From NCBI GenBank assembly GCA_947500005.1, contig CANMQJ010000005.1:62001-126000 (forward strand): a DNA stretch of 64,000 nucleotides. Reading direction: 5' to 3'. Source of the stretch: an uncultured Paracoccaceae bacterium (lineage in GTDB: Bacteria; Pseudomonadota; Alphaproteobacteria; Rhodobacterales; Rhodobacteraceae). The notes below the pieces were generated by a model, which was given only the letters and a program-made list of their open reading frames with translations, did no database searches and was not told the DNA's origin. Position numbers and translations under genes: made by a program. Positions 8,337-16,057 of the stretch are shown here, in pieces; positions within the stretch are counted from its first letter, which is position 1, and the number at the start of each line of letters is the position of its first letter.

Positions 8337-9275
8337 ATGGACCTGTCGATCGTGATCGTGAACTGGAACACGCGTGAACTGCTTCAAGACTGCCTGGCTT
8401 CCGTCTTCCGCGGACTGGGGGGGCTTGCCACAGAGGTTCTTGTGGTCGACAACGCCTCTGACGACGGGTCTTCCGGCATGGTCCGACTGGAGTTTCCGCG
8501 TGCGCAGCTTGTCGAGAATGACAGGAACCTGGGTTTCGCGGCAGGTAACAATGTCGCGCTCCGGCGAGCCTCGGGGCGGTACGTCTTGCTGCTGAACACT
8601 GACACGCTGGTTCACGGCGACGTTCTGAGCGAAGCGGTTCGCTGGCTCGACGCTCACCCGGACGTGGGCATCATGGGTCCTCGGATCCTGAATGCGGATG
8701 GCAGCGTACAACCGTCCTGCAGCGCGTTCCCCTCCCTGCGGCACCTGGCCATGCAGACGCTGGGCTTGACGCGGATCCCGCTGCTCGATGGCTACCGCAT
8801 GACGGGCTGGGACCGTGCAGACGAACGCCCGGTCGAGGTGATCTCGGGAGCGGCCATGTTCGTGCGTCGCGCGGCGATGGATGAGGTGGGTCTTCTGGAC
8901 GAGGCGTTCTTCTTCTATGGCGAAGAAACCGACTGGTGCCACCGTTTCGCGCGGGCGGGCTGGCGGTTGGTGTTTGCGCCCATCCCCGAGATCACTCATT
9001 TTGGCGGTGGCGCGGCGGGCAAGCTCAACCACCGCCGCGATGTCATGATGACGCAAGGCACGACACGATTACACCGAAAGCACGGCGGGCGGCTGGCCGG
9101 GATCACCTGCTTCGCGATCCTTACCGCGCACAACGCTTCGCGGGCCGTCTTCTGGTCTGTACTGAGCCTCGGGCGCAAACCCGCTGCGGTGGCGCGAGCG
9201 CGACATTTCCGGGCGGTCGTTGCCGACTTGCCGCAGGCGTGGCCCGTCGGGTCCGAATCTTCGGCGCGGTCATGA
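8337..9275 (+). CDS. Glycosyltransferase family 2 (rhamnosyltransferase-like)
   Basis: The protein has 312 residues with GGAG 7-10 nt before the ATG. The GT-A fold signature is clear: MDLSIVIVNWNTRELL at the start, VLVVDNASDDGS near 35-46, NLGFAAGNNVAL near 64-75, the DxD-like LLLNTDT near 84-90, the acceptor-side GAAMFVRRAAMDEVGLLDE and YGEETDWCHRFARAGWRL near 193-210. This set resembles WbbL-type inverting rhamnosyltransferases, although donor specificity cannot be read from the motifs. Two weakly hydrophobic C-terminal segments may associate it with the membrane. It overlaps the next gene by ATGA at 9272-9275, so the two are probably co-translated. Confidence 0.9.
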   Translation: MDLSIVIVNWNTRELLQDCLASVFRGLGGLATEVLVVDNASDDGSSGMVRLEFPRAQLVENDRNLGFAAGNNVALRRASGRYVLLLNTDTLVHGDVLSEAVRWLDAHPDVGIMGPRILNADGSVQPSCSAFPSLRHLAMQTLGLTRIPLLDGYRMTGWDRADERPVEVISGAAMFVRRAAMDEVGLLDEAFFFYGEETDWCHRFARAGWRLVFAPIPEITHFGGGAAGKLNHRRDVMMTQGTTRLHRKHGGRLAGITCFAILTAHNASRAVFWSVLSLGRKPAAVARARHFRAVVADLPQAWPVGSESSARS

Positions 9276-10519
9276 AGGTTCTTCTGATCGCCCCCAATGT
9301 CGACGCGACGGATGTCGGCGAAGCGCTGATGGCATTCAAATGGGCCGAGGCCCTGTCTGCGGTGGTCGACCTGACCGTGCTGACATTCCAGCGCCCGGGA
9401 CGCCCGAACGTAGCTGCTCAGTTGCCGGGCGCGCGTGTCGTCACGTGGCCTGAACCTGCATGGGCGATGGGTCACGAGCGATTGAACGCAATGCTCAAAC
9501 CGGCCTGGCCGGTCTTCGCCCGAAGGGTGCGCCAATGGCTGGCCACAGCGCTTGAGCACGGAGAGCGTTTCGATGTGACACACCAGCTCATGCCGCAGGC
9601 AGCGCGCTACGCATCGCCGCTTCGTCATTTCGACGTTCCTTACATCATAGGACCGCTGGGCGGCGCACTGGGCACGCCCGAGGCGTTCCGCTCAGAGGCG
9701 GCGGGTGCTCCGCTTTTCACGCGTCTTCGGGCGCTCGACGCGGTGCGGTTCCGCCACGACCCTTGGCTGCGCGCGACCTATGCGAACGCTTCGTGCGTCC
9801 TTGGAGTCGCGCCTTACGTTCGCGACATCCTGCGCGACGTTCCGCTGCGACGGTTCGAGCCGGTACTGGAACTCGGGATCGACGACGTTGCACCGCCGAG
9901 CGTCCGGCAGGCGAAGCCGGGGCAGCTACGCGTTCTTCACGTCGGACGCGCGGTGCGCACCAAGGGCCTTCGCGACGTGGTCCGGGCGCTCGCTCATCTT
10001 CGCGATCTGCCCGGCGTGAGGCTGACGAGTGCAGGCGCGGGCGAGGAACTGGACATTTGCCGGGCCGAGGCCGAACGGCTCGGCGTTGCCGACCGTGTGA
10101 ACTTCCTCGGACGGATCCCACGGGAGGAGGTCGAAGCCCTTTATGCCAGCCACGACGTTTTCTGCTTCCCCTCGTTCCGGGAACCCGCCGGCGGGGTTCT
10201 CTACGAGGCGATGCGTAACGGTCTTCCAGTAATCACCGCGGACAGGGGCGGACCTGGGTGGATCGTCGATGCCTCCTCGGGGATACGACTGCGCGTCACC
10301 GACCCGATGACCTATGCCGGGGCGATCGCCGATGCCCTGCGTCATCTGGCCGAGACCCCGGACCTGGCGTCGCGGCTTGGTGCTGGAGCTCGGGACAAGG
10401 TTCTCCGAGAGGGGCTGTGGTCGGTCAAGGCTCGCGCGATGGCCGATCTCTATCGGGATGTCGCGCCTCGCCGGAATGCCGATCAGACTATCCGAATGGA
10501 TAGCGCCGACTGTTCGTAA
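9272..10519 (+). CDS. Glycosyltransferase family 4 (group 1, GT-B fold)
   Basis: The protein has 415 residues, with the ATG at 9272 overlapping the previous stop; the in-frame stretch back to 8936 is inside the GT2 gene. It has an N-terminal Rossmann half (MKVLLIAPNVDATDVGEALM..., then DVTHQLMPQAARYASPL and IIGPLGGALGTPEAF). The C-terminal half contains VLHVGRAVRTKGLRDVVRAL, VNFLGRIPREEVEALYASHD and the retaining-GT EX7E motif EPAGGVLYE inside FPSFREPAGGVLYEAMRNG. Product GT4 enzymes add one sugar of the repeat unit at the cytoplasmic face. The gene's 3' end carries the third copy of the CTATCC-N4-GGATAG dyad (10488-10503), so the next transcription unit may start here. Confidence 0.92.
   Translation: MKVLLIAPNVDATDVGEALMAFKWAEALSAVVDLTVLTFQRPGRPNVAAQLPGARVVTWPEPAWAMGHERLNAMLKPAWPVFARRVRQWLATALEHGERFDVTHQLMPQAARYASPLRHFDVPYIIGPLGGALGTPEAFRSEAAGAPLFTRLRALDAVRFRHDPWLRATYANASCVLGVAPYVRDILRDVPLRRFEPVLELGIDDVAPPSVRQAKPGQLRVLHVGRAVRTKGLRDVVRALAHLRDLPGVRLTSAGAGEELDICRAEAERLGVADRVNFLGRIPREEVEALYASHDVFCFPSFREPAGGVLYEAMRNGLPVITADRGGPGWIVDASSGIRLRVTDPMTYAGAIADALRHLAETPDLASRLGAGARDKVLREGLWSVKARAMADLYRDVAPRRNADQTIRMDSADCS
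10488..10503. promoter_or_regulatory. CTATCC-GAAT-GGATAG dyad before the pssD/pssE genes
   Basis: A perfect 6-bp inverted repeat with a 4-bp spacer lies in the last codons of the GT4 gene, 110 bp before the ATG at 10613. Its arms match the sites at 1366 and 2169. A 93-bp gap follows, the largest inside the polysaccharide locus, consistent with an internal promoter. Confidence 0.5.
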
Positions 10520-10612
10520 TCGCCCCTCTTTTCACTTTTTGCGCAGTAACATCAGATAGTTGGGGTGGGTATCCAAGGTCCGAAAGTTGGACTCAATTCT
10601 TGGATAAGCCAC

Positions 10613-11080
10613 ATGACCAGCCCCAAGCACACCAGGCCCGTCGTTCTCGCCGTATCTTCAGGCGGGGGCCACTGGGTCCAGATGCAGCGGCTTGCCCCCG
10701 CGTTTTCGGGTGCCGAGCTTCACTATGCCACCACTGACCCGACCGTTTCGGGGCAGGCAGGGGGACACCGAACGCACGTCTTCCTTGATGCCAACAAGGA
10801 TACCCCCCTCCGTCTGGTAATCTGCGCCTTGCAACTGGTCTGGATCGTCTTGCGCGTTCGCCCCGACGTCGTCGTGTCCACGGGCGCGGCGGGTGGTTTC
10901 CTTGCCATCCGAATTGCCCGGCTGATCGGAGCGAGGTCGATGTTCATCGATTCCATCGCCAACGTCCGTGAACTGTCGATCTCCGCGCGGTTGGCGCTCG
11001 GTGTCGCCGACCGCGTCCTCTCGCAATGGCCGCGCGTCGCCGAACTGTCCGGTGCCGAGTACCGCGGCGCAATCCTCTGA
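10613..11080 (+). CDS. pssD: PssD/Alg14-like glycosyltransferase subunit
   Basis: The protein has 155 residues. The ATG at 10613 is preferred over an in-frame GTG at 10565. Family hallmarks are VLAVSSGGGHWVQMQRL near residues 10-26, the conserved YATTDP region, VVSTGAAGGFLAIRIARLIG near 85-104 and SIANVRELSISARLALGVAD with DRVLSQWP. This is the Alg14-like membrane-anchoring, acceptor-side half of a split family 28 glycosyltransferase. The donor-binding half is encoded next (11111). In Rhizobium the PssD-PssE pair adds an early sugar (glucuronic acid) to the lipid-linked unit; whether the same sugar is used here is unknown. It may have its own promoter, given the upstream gap and dyad element. 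Confidence 0.88.
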   Translation: MTSPKHTRPVVLAVSSGGGHWVQMQRLAPAFSGAELHYATTDPTVSGQAGGHRTHVFLDANKDTPLRLVICALQLVWIVLRVRPDVVVSTGAAGGFLAIRIARLIGARSMFIDSIANVRELSISARLALGVADRVLSQWPRVAELSGAEYRGAIL

Positions 11081-11110
11081 CCCCCAAACTTGTTTCTGCA
11101 GGAGGCAACC

Positions 11111-11653
11111 ATGATCTTTGCGACCGTGGGCACGCAGTTGCCCTTCGACCGTTTGCTCCTTGGACTCGAAAGCTGGGCCGAACGCAACCCGGGCGTACCG
11201 GTACTGGCCCAGACCGGCGCGACCTCCCGGCGCTTTCGGCATATTGAGACTGTACCCCAGCTTGGCCAATCCGAGTTCCGCGCGTGCTTTGACGCGGCGC
11301 GGCTGGTCGTGGCCCATGCCGGCATGGGCACGATCCTGTCGGCGGCCGAGGTCGGAAAGCCGCTGATCCTGATGCCGCGCCGCGCCAGATTCGACGAACA
11401 TCGAAACGACCACCAGCAGGATACCGCCTGCGAAATGGCGCGCCTGTCGAACGTGACTGTCGTCGAGGATGGCGAGGCGCTGCATTCGGCGCTCGATCTT
11501 GCCGCGGCGCGCGGGTTCGAGACACCGCACCAGGCCGGCATGCGCGGCAGCTCATCGCTCGAACCGCTGCTCGACGTCATTCGCGACTTTGTCTGGAGCG
11601 ACACCGCCGCGCAGGGCGTTCCGGCCCGCGCCATTCCGGAGACTGCCACGTGA
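11111..11653 (+). CDS. pssE: PssE/Alg13-like glycosyltransferase catalytic subunit
   Basis: The protein has 180 residues. The ATG at 11111 has a strong GGAGG 6-10 nt upstream. It corresponds to the C-terminal, UDP-sugar-binding half of GT28 enzymes: MIFATVGTQLPFDRLLLGLE at the start, then VVAHAGMGTILSAAEVGKPL near 64-83, and PLILMPRRARFDEHRNDHQQ near 82-101, which is the conserved nucleotide-sugar block of PssE/Alg13. It should work as a heterodimer with the preceding PssD-like protein at the inner membrane. The C-terminal ~35 residues are variable. The stop overlaps the next gene's GTG start (GTGA at 11650-11653), indicating translational coupling. Confidence 0.9.
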   Translation: MIFATVGTQLPFDRLLLGLESWAERNPGVPVLAQTGATSRRFRHIETVPQLGQSEFRACFDAARLVVAHAGMGTILSAAEVGKPLILMPRRARFDEHRNDHQQDTACEMARLSNVTVVEDGEALHSALDLAAARGFETPHQAGMRGSSSLEPLLDVIRDFVWSDTAAQGVPARAIPETAT

Positions 11654-12492
11654 CCCGCGCAACGATTCTCATCCCGGCGCACGACGAAGCGGCGGTCATC
11701 GGGCGGACGCTCTGGTACCTCTCGCGGGGCCTGTCGTTCGACCACGTCCGCGTGATCGTGATCGCCAATGGCTGCTCGGACGCGACTGTGGCCCGGGCCC
11801 GCGCAGCGCTGCCCATGGCCAAGGTGATCGAGACCGATCGCCGCGGCAAGTGCCACGCCTTGAACTTGGGCTACCGCGCCGCCGAACCGGGCGGACCAGT
11901 CGTCTGCATGGACGCCGACCTGGACGTGACGGCCGAGGCCGTCGCCGCGCTGATCAGCGCGGTTGCGGCCCCCGGCTGCATGGCGGCTTGCGGGCAGATG
12001 GACGTCCTGACTGCCGAGGCTGCGCCCGCCGTGCGTCTCTTCTACAGAGGATGGCGGACCAATCCATACTTTGCGCGCGGAAAGTTCGGCGGCGTCTTCG
12101 CGCTTTCGCCCGAGGGTGCCGCGCGGGTCTTCCCTCTCCCCGAGATTACTGCGGACGACGAGTTCGTGCGCCGCAGCTTCGCGCCGCAGGAGATAGCATT
12201 CGTACCCGGTTGCCGGTTCGTCGCCCGCGCCCCCGCCACGTTCGCGAGCCTCCTGCGGGTTCGCCGGCGCAGTCTGCGCGGCGCGCGCGAGGTGGCAAGG
12301 ATGGGCAAGGCAAGCCCTGAGCGCGGCAGCGCCGTCCGGATGATGGCCCGCGGCGTCATCTCGCCTGCCGATGCCTTGCCCATCGGGTTCTTCGTCCTGG
12401 TCATGGCCTGGGTCAGACTGCGCCTCGCGCTGGAGCGCTCGACCTCTGCTCGGCGGTGGGAACGCGACCTGACCAGCCGGATGCCTGGGTGA
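11650..12492 (+). CDS. Glycosyltransferase family 2
   Basis: The protein has 280 residues, with a GTG start at 11650 overlapping the pssE stop. GT-A features: ILIPAHDEAAVIGRTLWYLS at the N-terminus, VIVIANGCSDATVARARA, the DxD motif MDADLD near residues 90-95, and the catalytic-base region ITADDEFVRRSF near 168-179. A late hydrophobic segment (ADALPIGFFVLVMAWVRL, ~238-255) suggests membrane attachment. Donor and linkage are unknown. This is the third or fourth sugar-adding activity of the locus. The gap to the chain-length gene is 4 nt. Confidence 0.88.
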   Translation: MTRATILIPAHDEAAVIGRTLWYLSRGLSFDHVRVIVIANGCSDATVARARAALPMAKVIETDRRGKCHALNLGYRAAEPGGPVVCMDADLDVTAEAVAALISAVAAPGCMAACGQMDVLTAEAAPAVRLFYRGWRTNPYFARGKFGGVFALSPEGAARVFPLPEITADDEFVRRSFAPQEIAFVPGCRFVARAPATFASLLRVRRRSLRGAREVARMGKASPERGSAVRMMARGVISPADALPIGFFVLVMAWVRLRLALERSTSARRWERDLTSRMPG

Positions 12493-12496
12493 TCCG

Positions 12497-14563
12497 ATGA
12501 CATCCGCCGCTGCCGCCATCCCCGTACTTCCCGAAGAAACAGTCGAGCTTCAGCCCGCTCCCGCGACAGAGGCGCCGGAGCCGAACCCCATTGCGGCGCT
12601 GGTCCGTGCCATGAGGGGGCGCTGGAAGATGGCCCTTGGAGGCGCGATGCTCCTCGGCCCCGCGCTGGCCGTGGGCGGCTATCTCGCCGGTGTCCAGCTT
12701 TATGAGTCGCAGGCAATCCTGCGTGTCTTTCCACAGGAATCGAACATCCTTTACGCCACGGGCGACGGGTCGGTCCTCAAGACCTTCGACAGTTTCGTGA
12801 AGGCCGAGACCAGTTACGTCGCATCGCATCCGGTCATGGAGCGCGCCCGTGACGACCTTGTCGTGACGCGCCCAGACATTGCGAAGGATCTGAAGGTGAA
12901 GGATCTGACCGGATCGATCGAGATCCGACGGTCGGACAGCCTGATCGTGTTGAAGACCAAAAGCAAGGACGCGGCTTTCGCCGCGCAGAAACTAGACGCG
13001 GTGGTCGCCGCCTATCTCGCGCTCAAGACCGAAGCCGAGAGCGCCCGTTCGGCGGTCCGGCTGGACGAACTCCACGAACGCGAGTCGGAACTGGTCGCGC
13101 GCCTCAGGGGGCTGCGGGCAGATCAACTCGACGTCGGCGGCGAGTTCGGTATGAGCGCGATCGCAAAGGCGCATGTCGAGAAGATCGCGCAGATCGATGC
13201 CCTGGCGGCGCGCAAGTCCGAGGTTGCGGCGACCCTCGCCACGCTCGAGGCGCGGACAGGCGTGACATCGGCGGACACTTCGGACCAGGAGATCATGCGC
13301 GCGACGCTTCTCGACCGTGCCATGGCCGATCTCAACTTCGAGCGCGCCAAATTGTTGAGCGAGCTTGCAGGACTTCGCGCCGGCTACAGCGGTCAGACCA
13401 ACGCGCGCTTCGAACTCAAGGAAAAAGCTAAGCTCGACGAGATCGAGGTGATCGAAACAGCGCTGGCCGATCGGCGCGAACAGATCCGCGTCCTTGGCCA
13501 GACCGGCGCGCTGACAAACGCGACCGCCGAGGGCGACGACGACAGCGCGGCCGAGATCCGCTCGCTCTACGACAAGCTCGCGGGCCAGCTCGACCTTGCA
13601 CGGCAGGAAGCGCGCGACTTGAACCGTCGCCGGATCGAGCTTGATCGGATCGAGCGGGAAATCGGCGAAGCGCAGGATCTTCTTGAAGAAACCCGGCGTG
13701 CTCTAGAGGTGATCCGCCTTGAAACCGGCCGGGCCCTTCCTGGGTACGCGGTCCTCATGTCGCCGCCTTCCGAACCGGTCGATCCCGCCGACGACAGCCG
13801 GAAGCTTCTCGCAGCGGCTGGTCTTGTCGTAGGTGGCGGGCTGGCCTTCGTGGTTGCCCTCGGGCTCGGACTCTTTGAGCGCCGGATCAGGTTCGCCGAG
13901 ACGCTTGCACCCTACCAACACCGGCTACCGGTCCTGCAAGTCTCAGCGGCGCCCGATTCCGACCCGCATGCTGCCGACCGCCTACGCAACGAGTTGCAAC
14001 TTCAGCCCCTCAAGCGACCGCGGCTGGTCGGCAAGGCGCCGGTGATCGCCGTGGTCCGCGCAGGCAGCGGCGAGACCTCCGAGCTCGCCCTCGCGTTGGC
14101 CGAGAGCTTTGCCCGGGCCCGCATGAAGACTTTGTTTGTCGAGGCCGACATCGGCACCGCACCTGGCGCCGATGCTGACGCCGGGTGGCGCGAACTCCTG
14201 GAGGGTGCCGCCGTCGAGCCTGCGGCGGTCTCCGGAGCCCGTGGCCTTTGGACGCTCTCGGCTGGCGCCACCGAGCGGCTCGACGACCGTGCTGTCTCGG
14301 CACCGATGGTGCGCGAGGGCCTGCGCCGTGTCGGTCGATCGTTCGACGTGGTCATCGTTTCGGCGGGAAGCCTCAGTGATCGGTTGTCCTGCCAGTTCAT
14401 CCTTTCGGCATCCGAGGTCGGCGTTCTCGCACTGCGGCCCTCGGACCGGAAATCCACCGTACTGTCGCACCTCGACCGCCTCCATGGCTTGCCGCTGGAC
14501 GGCAGCGTGGCGGCGATGCGTGCGGCCTTGCCCGGGGATCCGTGGCTCGCCGTCCGGACCTGA
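12497..14563 (+). CDS. Polysaccharide chain-length/export protein (Wzz/GumC-like) with decayed BY-kinase domain
   Basis: The protein has 688 residues. TM1 is at about 43-65 (MALGGAMLLGPALAVGGYL). A long periplasmic coiled-coil region spans about 150-430, rich in Glu/Arg/Lys/Leu. TM2 lies near 437-460 (LLAAAGLVVGGGLAFVVALG), making this a typical polysaccharide co-polymerase. The C-terminal ~200 residues have the P-loop ATPase fold order of BY-kinases (VIAVVRAGSGETSELALALA, then KTLFVEADIG, then DVVIVSAGS), but the Walker A lacks the GK[ST] lysine (E526-T527-S528 in place of it). The Walker A' reads VEAD, and there is no C-terminal tyrosine cluster. I infer a chain-length scaffold without tyrosine kinase activity. 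Confidence 0.85.
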   Translation: MTSAAAAIPVLPEETVELQPAPATEAPEPNPIAALVRAMRGRWKMALGGAMLLGPALAVGGYLAGVQLYESQAILRVFPQESNILYATGDGSVLKTFDSFVKAETSYVASHPVMERARDDLVVTRPDIAKDLKVKDLTGSIEIRRSDSLIVLKTKSKDAAFAAQKLDAVVAAYLALKTEAESARSAVRLDELHERESELVARLRGLRADQLDVGGEFGMSAIAKAHVEKIAQIDALAARKSEVAATLATLEARTGVTSADTSDQEIMRATLLDRAMADLNFERAKLLSELAGLRAGYSGQTNARFELKEKAKLDEIEVIETALADRREQIRVLGQTGALTNATAEGDDDSAAEIRSLYDKLAGQLDLARQEARDLNRRRIELDRIEREIGEAQDLLEETRRALEVIRLETGRALPGYAVLMSPPSEPVDPADDSRKLLAAAGLVVGGGLAFVVALGLGLFERRIRFAETLAPYQHRLPVLQVSAAPDSDPHAADRLRNELQLQPLKRPRLVGKAPVIAVVRAGSGETSELALALAESFARARMKTLFVEADIGTAPGADADAGWRELLEGAAVEPAAVSGARGLWTLSAGATERLDDRAVSAPMVREGLRRVGRSFDVVIVSAGSLSDRLSCQFILSASEVGVLALRPSDRKSTVLSHLDRLHGLPLDGSVAAMRAALPGDPWLAVRT

Positions 14564-14590
14564 CTCCCCCCCTCATCGGAGACATACGAC

Positions 14591-15235
14591 ATGACCATGA
14601 CGACTCTTGGCTCTACGCGGAGCGCCCATGCACCGGCCCGTCCGGGGGGCAAACGCGTCCTTGACCTCCTGCTGACGTCTGCACTTCTGTTGGCGACCTG
14701 GCCGCTCTTCGCCCTGATCGCGTTGGCGGTGACGTCAAGTTCGCCCGGTCCGGTGTTCTTCATACAGACCCGCGTCGGTCGGAACGGATCCACCTTTGGC
14801 ATGATCAAGTTCCGTTCGATGTACGCTGATGCCGAGGCCCGGCGAGCCGAAGTGGCGGCGCTGAGCGACCGCGAGGGACTCTGTCTCAAGCTTCGTCAGG
14901 ATCCCAGGATCACGCCTGTCGGACGGGTGCTCCGCCGCTGGTCGCTCGATGAACTGCCGCAGCTATTCAACGTCCTGGTGGGGGACATGTCGCTGGTCGG
15001 GCCGCGCCCCGCACTTGTCGAGGAAGTCGCAGCCTATCCCGACCACGCGCACCTGCGGCATCGCGTTCTGCCGGGCCTCACTGGTTTCTGGCAGGTCGCG
15101 GGACGCGCGGAAATCGGTTTCGAGGAAATGATCGATCTGGACCTCGAATATGTGCGCCGCGCGTCGGTAAGCACGGACCTTCTGGTTCTTTTGAAGACGG
15201 TCGGCGTCGTACTGACGGGGCGGGGCGCCTACTAG
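14591..15235 (+). CDS. Initiating sugar-phosphate transferase (ExoY/WcaJ/PssA-type)
   Basis: The protein has 214 residues, with ATG at 14591 after GGAG. It has an N-terminal membrane hairpin (RVLDLLLTSALLLATWPLFA, ~22-41) followed by the monotopic phosphoglycosyltransferase core: SSPGPVFFIQTRVGRNG, MIKFRSMYADAEARRAE, DPRITPVGRVLRRWSLDELP, QLFNVLVGDMSLVGPRPAL and PGLTGFWQVAGRAEIGFEEM. These enzymes transfer hexose-1-phosphate from a UDP-sugar to undecaprenyl phosphate and start repeat-unit assembly. The short length (no N-terminal multi-TM domain) matches the ExoY/PssA subgroup. It is the last gene of the polysaccharide locus and is followed by a GC-rich hairpin. The actual sugar (often Gal or Glc) is not determined. 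Confidence 0.92.
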   Translation: MTMTTLGSTRSAHAPARPGGKRVLDLLLTSALLLATWPLFALIALAVTSSSPGPVFFIQTRVGRNGSTFGMIKFRSMYADAEARRAEVAALSDREGLCLKLRQDPRITPVGRVLRRWSLDELPQLFNVLVGDMSLVGPRPALVEEVAAYPDHAHLRHRVLPGLTGFWQVAGRAEIGFEEMIDLDLEYVRRASVSTDLLVLLKTVGVVLTGRGAY

Positions 15236-15239
15236 GCAT

Positions 15240-15278
15240 CCGCCCCCCAGCATATCGTACGAGAAGGGCGGTTTCATT
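15240..15278 (+). terminator. Terminator-like hairpin after polysaccharide locus
   Basis: CCGCCC (15240-15245) pairs with GGGCGG (15266-15271), which is followed by TTTCATT. The 20-nt loop contains TCGTACGA, which can pair with itself. It lies 5 nt after the stop codon. Confidence 0.45.
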
Positions 15279-15662
15279 CAGGGCTGGGACTCGGCGTCAG
15301 TGATCGAGGAGGCCAAAAACTGCTCGGGGCTGCAAAAGGGATCGAGGAGCAGGCACGCACGGCGAGCCGACGATCTTTATCGGCGGCCGGATCCGGCATC
15401 CAGTCGATGCAAGATCCCCGAAAATGCACCTTGGCTGGCGAAGCTCGAGCGCAAGATCAACATGCTTCGGAACGGAACACTCGACGATGAGGTCGACAGC
15501 CTCTGGTAGGTCCTCACTTGAACGAGCCAGCTCTGGCAGGATGCCACCTGTACAACCGATGACTGGTATTCGGCAATGCGAAGTCCTTCGACACCCTTTG
15601 CGCTGGTCTGGCGACAGCAATCTGCCAACCCGGTCCCACCATATTCTAAATTATTTATTTCC

Positions 15663-15691
15663 TTGAGGGAATCTAATGTTTGACCTAGAGT
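15663..15691 (+). promoter_or_regulatory. Candidate sigma-70 promoter of the giant gene
   Basis: TTGAGG (15663-15668) and TAGAGT (15686-15691) are separated by 17 bp in the most AT-rich part of the leader, giving a 5' untranslated region of about 165 nt. The match is imperfect and not unique. Confidence 0.3.
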
Positions 15692-15862
15692 AAACTTCTA
15701 TTCGCTGTCAGTAGCAGGTGTTTTCCGTACTTGCCCTTATCGCGTCCGGGGTTCCAACGCTTTGAAAAGTCGCACAACTTTTGGTTGCTTTCGGGGTGAG
15801 CTGAGCCTTTAGCTCCACAGGGAAATCCTGTCACTGTCATCAGAGTCGCAGGGAGACTTTCG

Positions 15863-16057
15863 ATGGCTTATCCTTTCACGTCGCGCCATGATCGCCGGAA
15901 CAAACTTGCGTCCTCGCCTTGGCAAAAAGCGTTTTCGTGGTTCTCCACTGATCACCCCGCCAGCTTCCGCAAGACCCGCCGTCGCAAGCCGTCGGGCGGG
16001 CTTGACGGACTCAGGATGGAGGCCATCGAGCCGCGATTCCTCTTGTCGGCCGATCCC
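15863..16057 (+). other. LEPR-XLL leader region of the giant protein
   Basis: The 65-residue leader contains the basic stretch RKTRRRK (36-42) and IEPRFLL (55-61), corresponding to the LEPR-XLL motif known from the N-termini of very large exported proteins. No hydrophobic signal-peptide core is visible, so a dedicated recognition step is likely (inference). Confidence 0.7.

Larger units (their letters stand above)
15236..15862. other. Gene-free region before the giant gene
   Basis: It spans 627 bases without a convincing gene. Short frames on both strands have no recognisable domains. The 5' part holds a terminator-like hairpin. From about 15640 the DNA turns AT-rich and contains a candidate promoter. 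The last 90 bases carry two small hairpins (GAGCT/AGCTC near 15798-15815 and ACAGG/CCTGT near 15819-15833) ahead of the GGGAG ribosome site. The middle part (15300-15620) could be a decayed gene, but I see nothing to prove it. Confidence 0.5.

Noticed and set aside
10565..10612. GTG at 10565 as the start of the PssD-like protein
   Set aside because: The extra 16 residues are not family-like and the ATG at 10613 gives the normal N-terminus.
15297..15666. Short frames on both strands in the leader of the giant gene
   Set aside because: No recognisable domain, no ribosome site and several competing frames. Left as gene-free, possibly remnant DNA.
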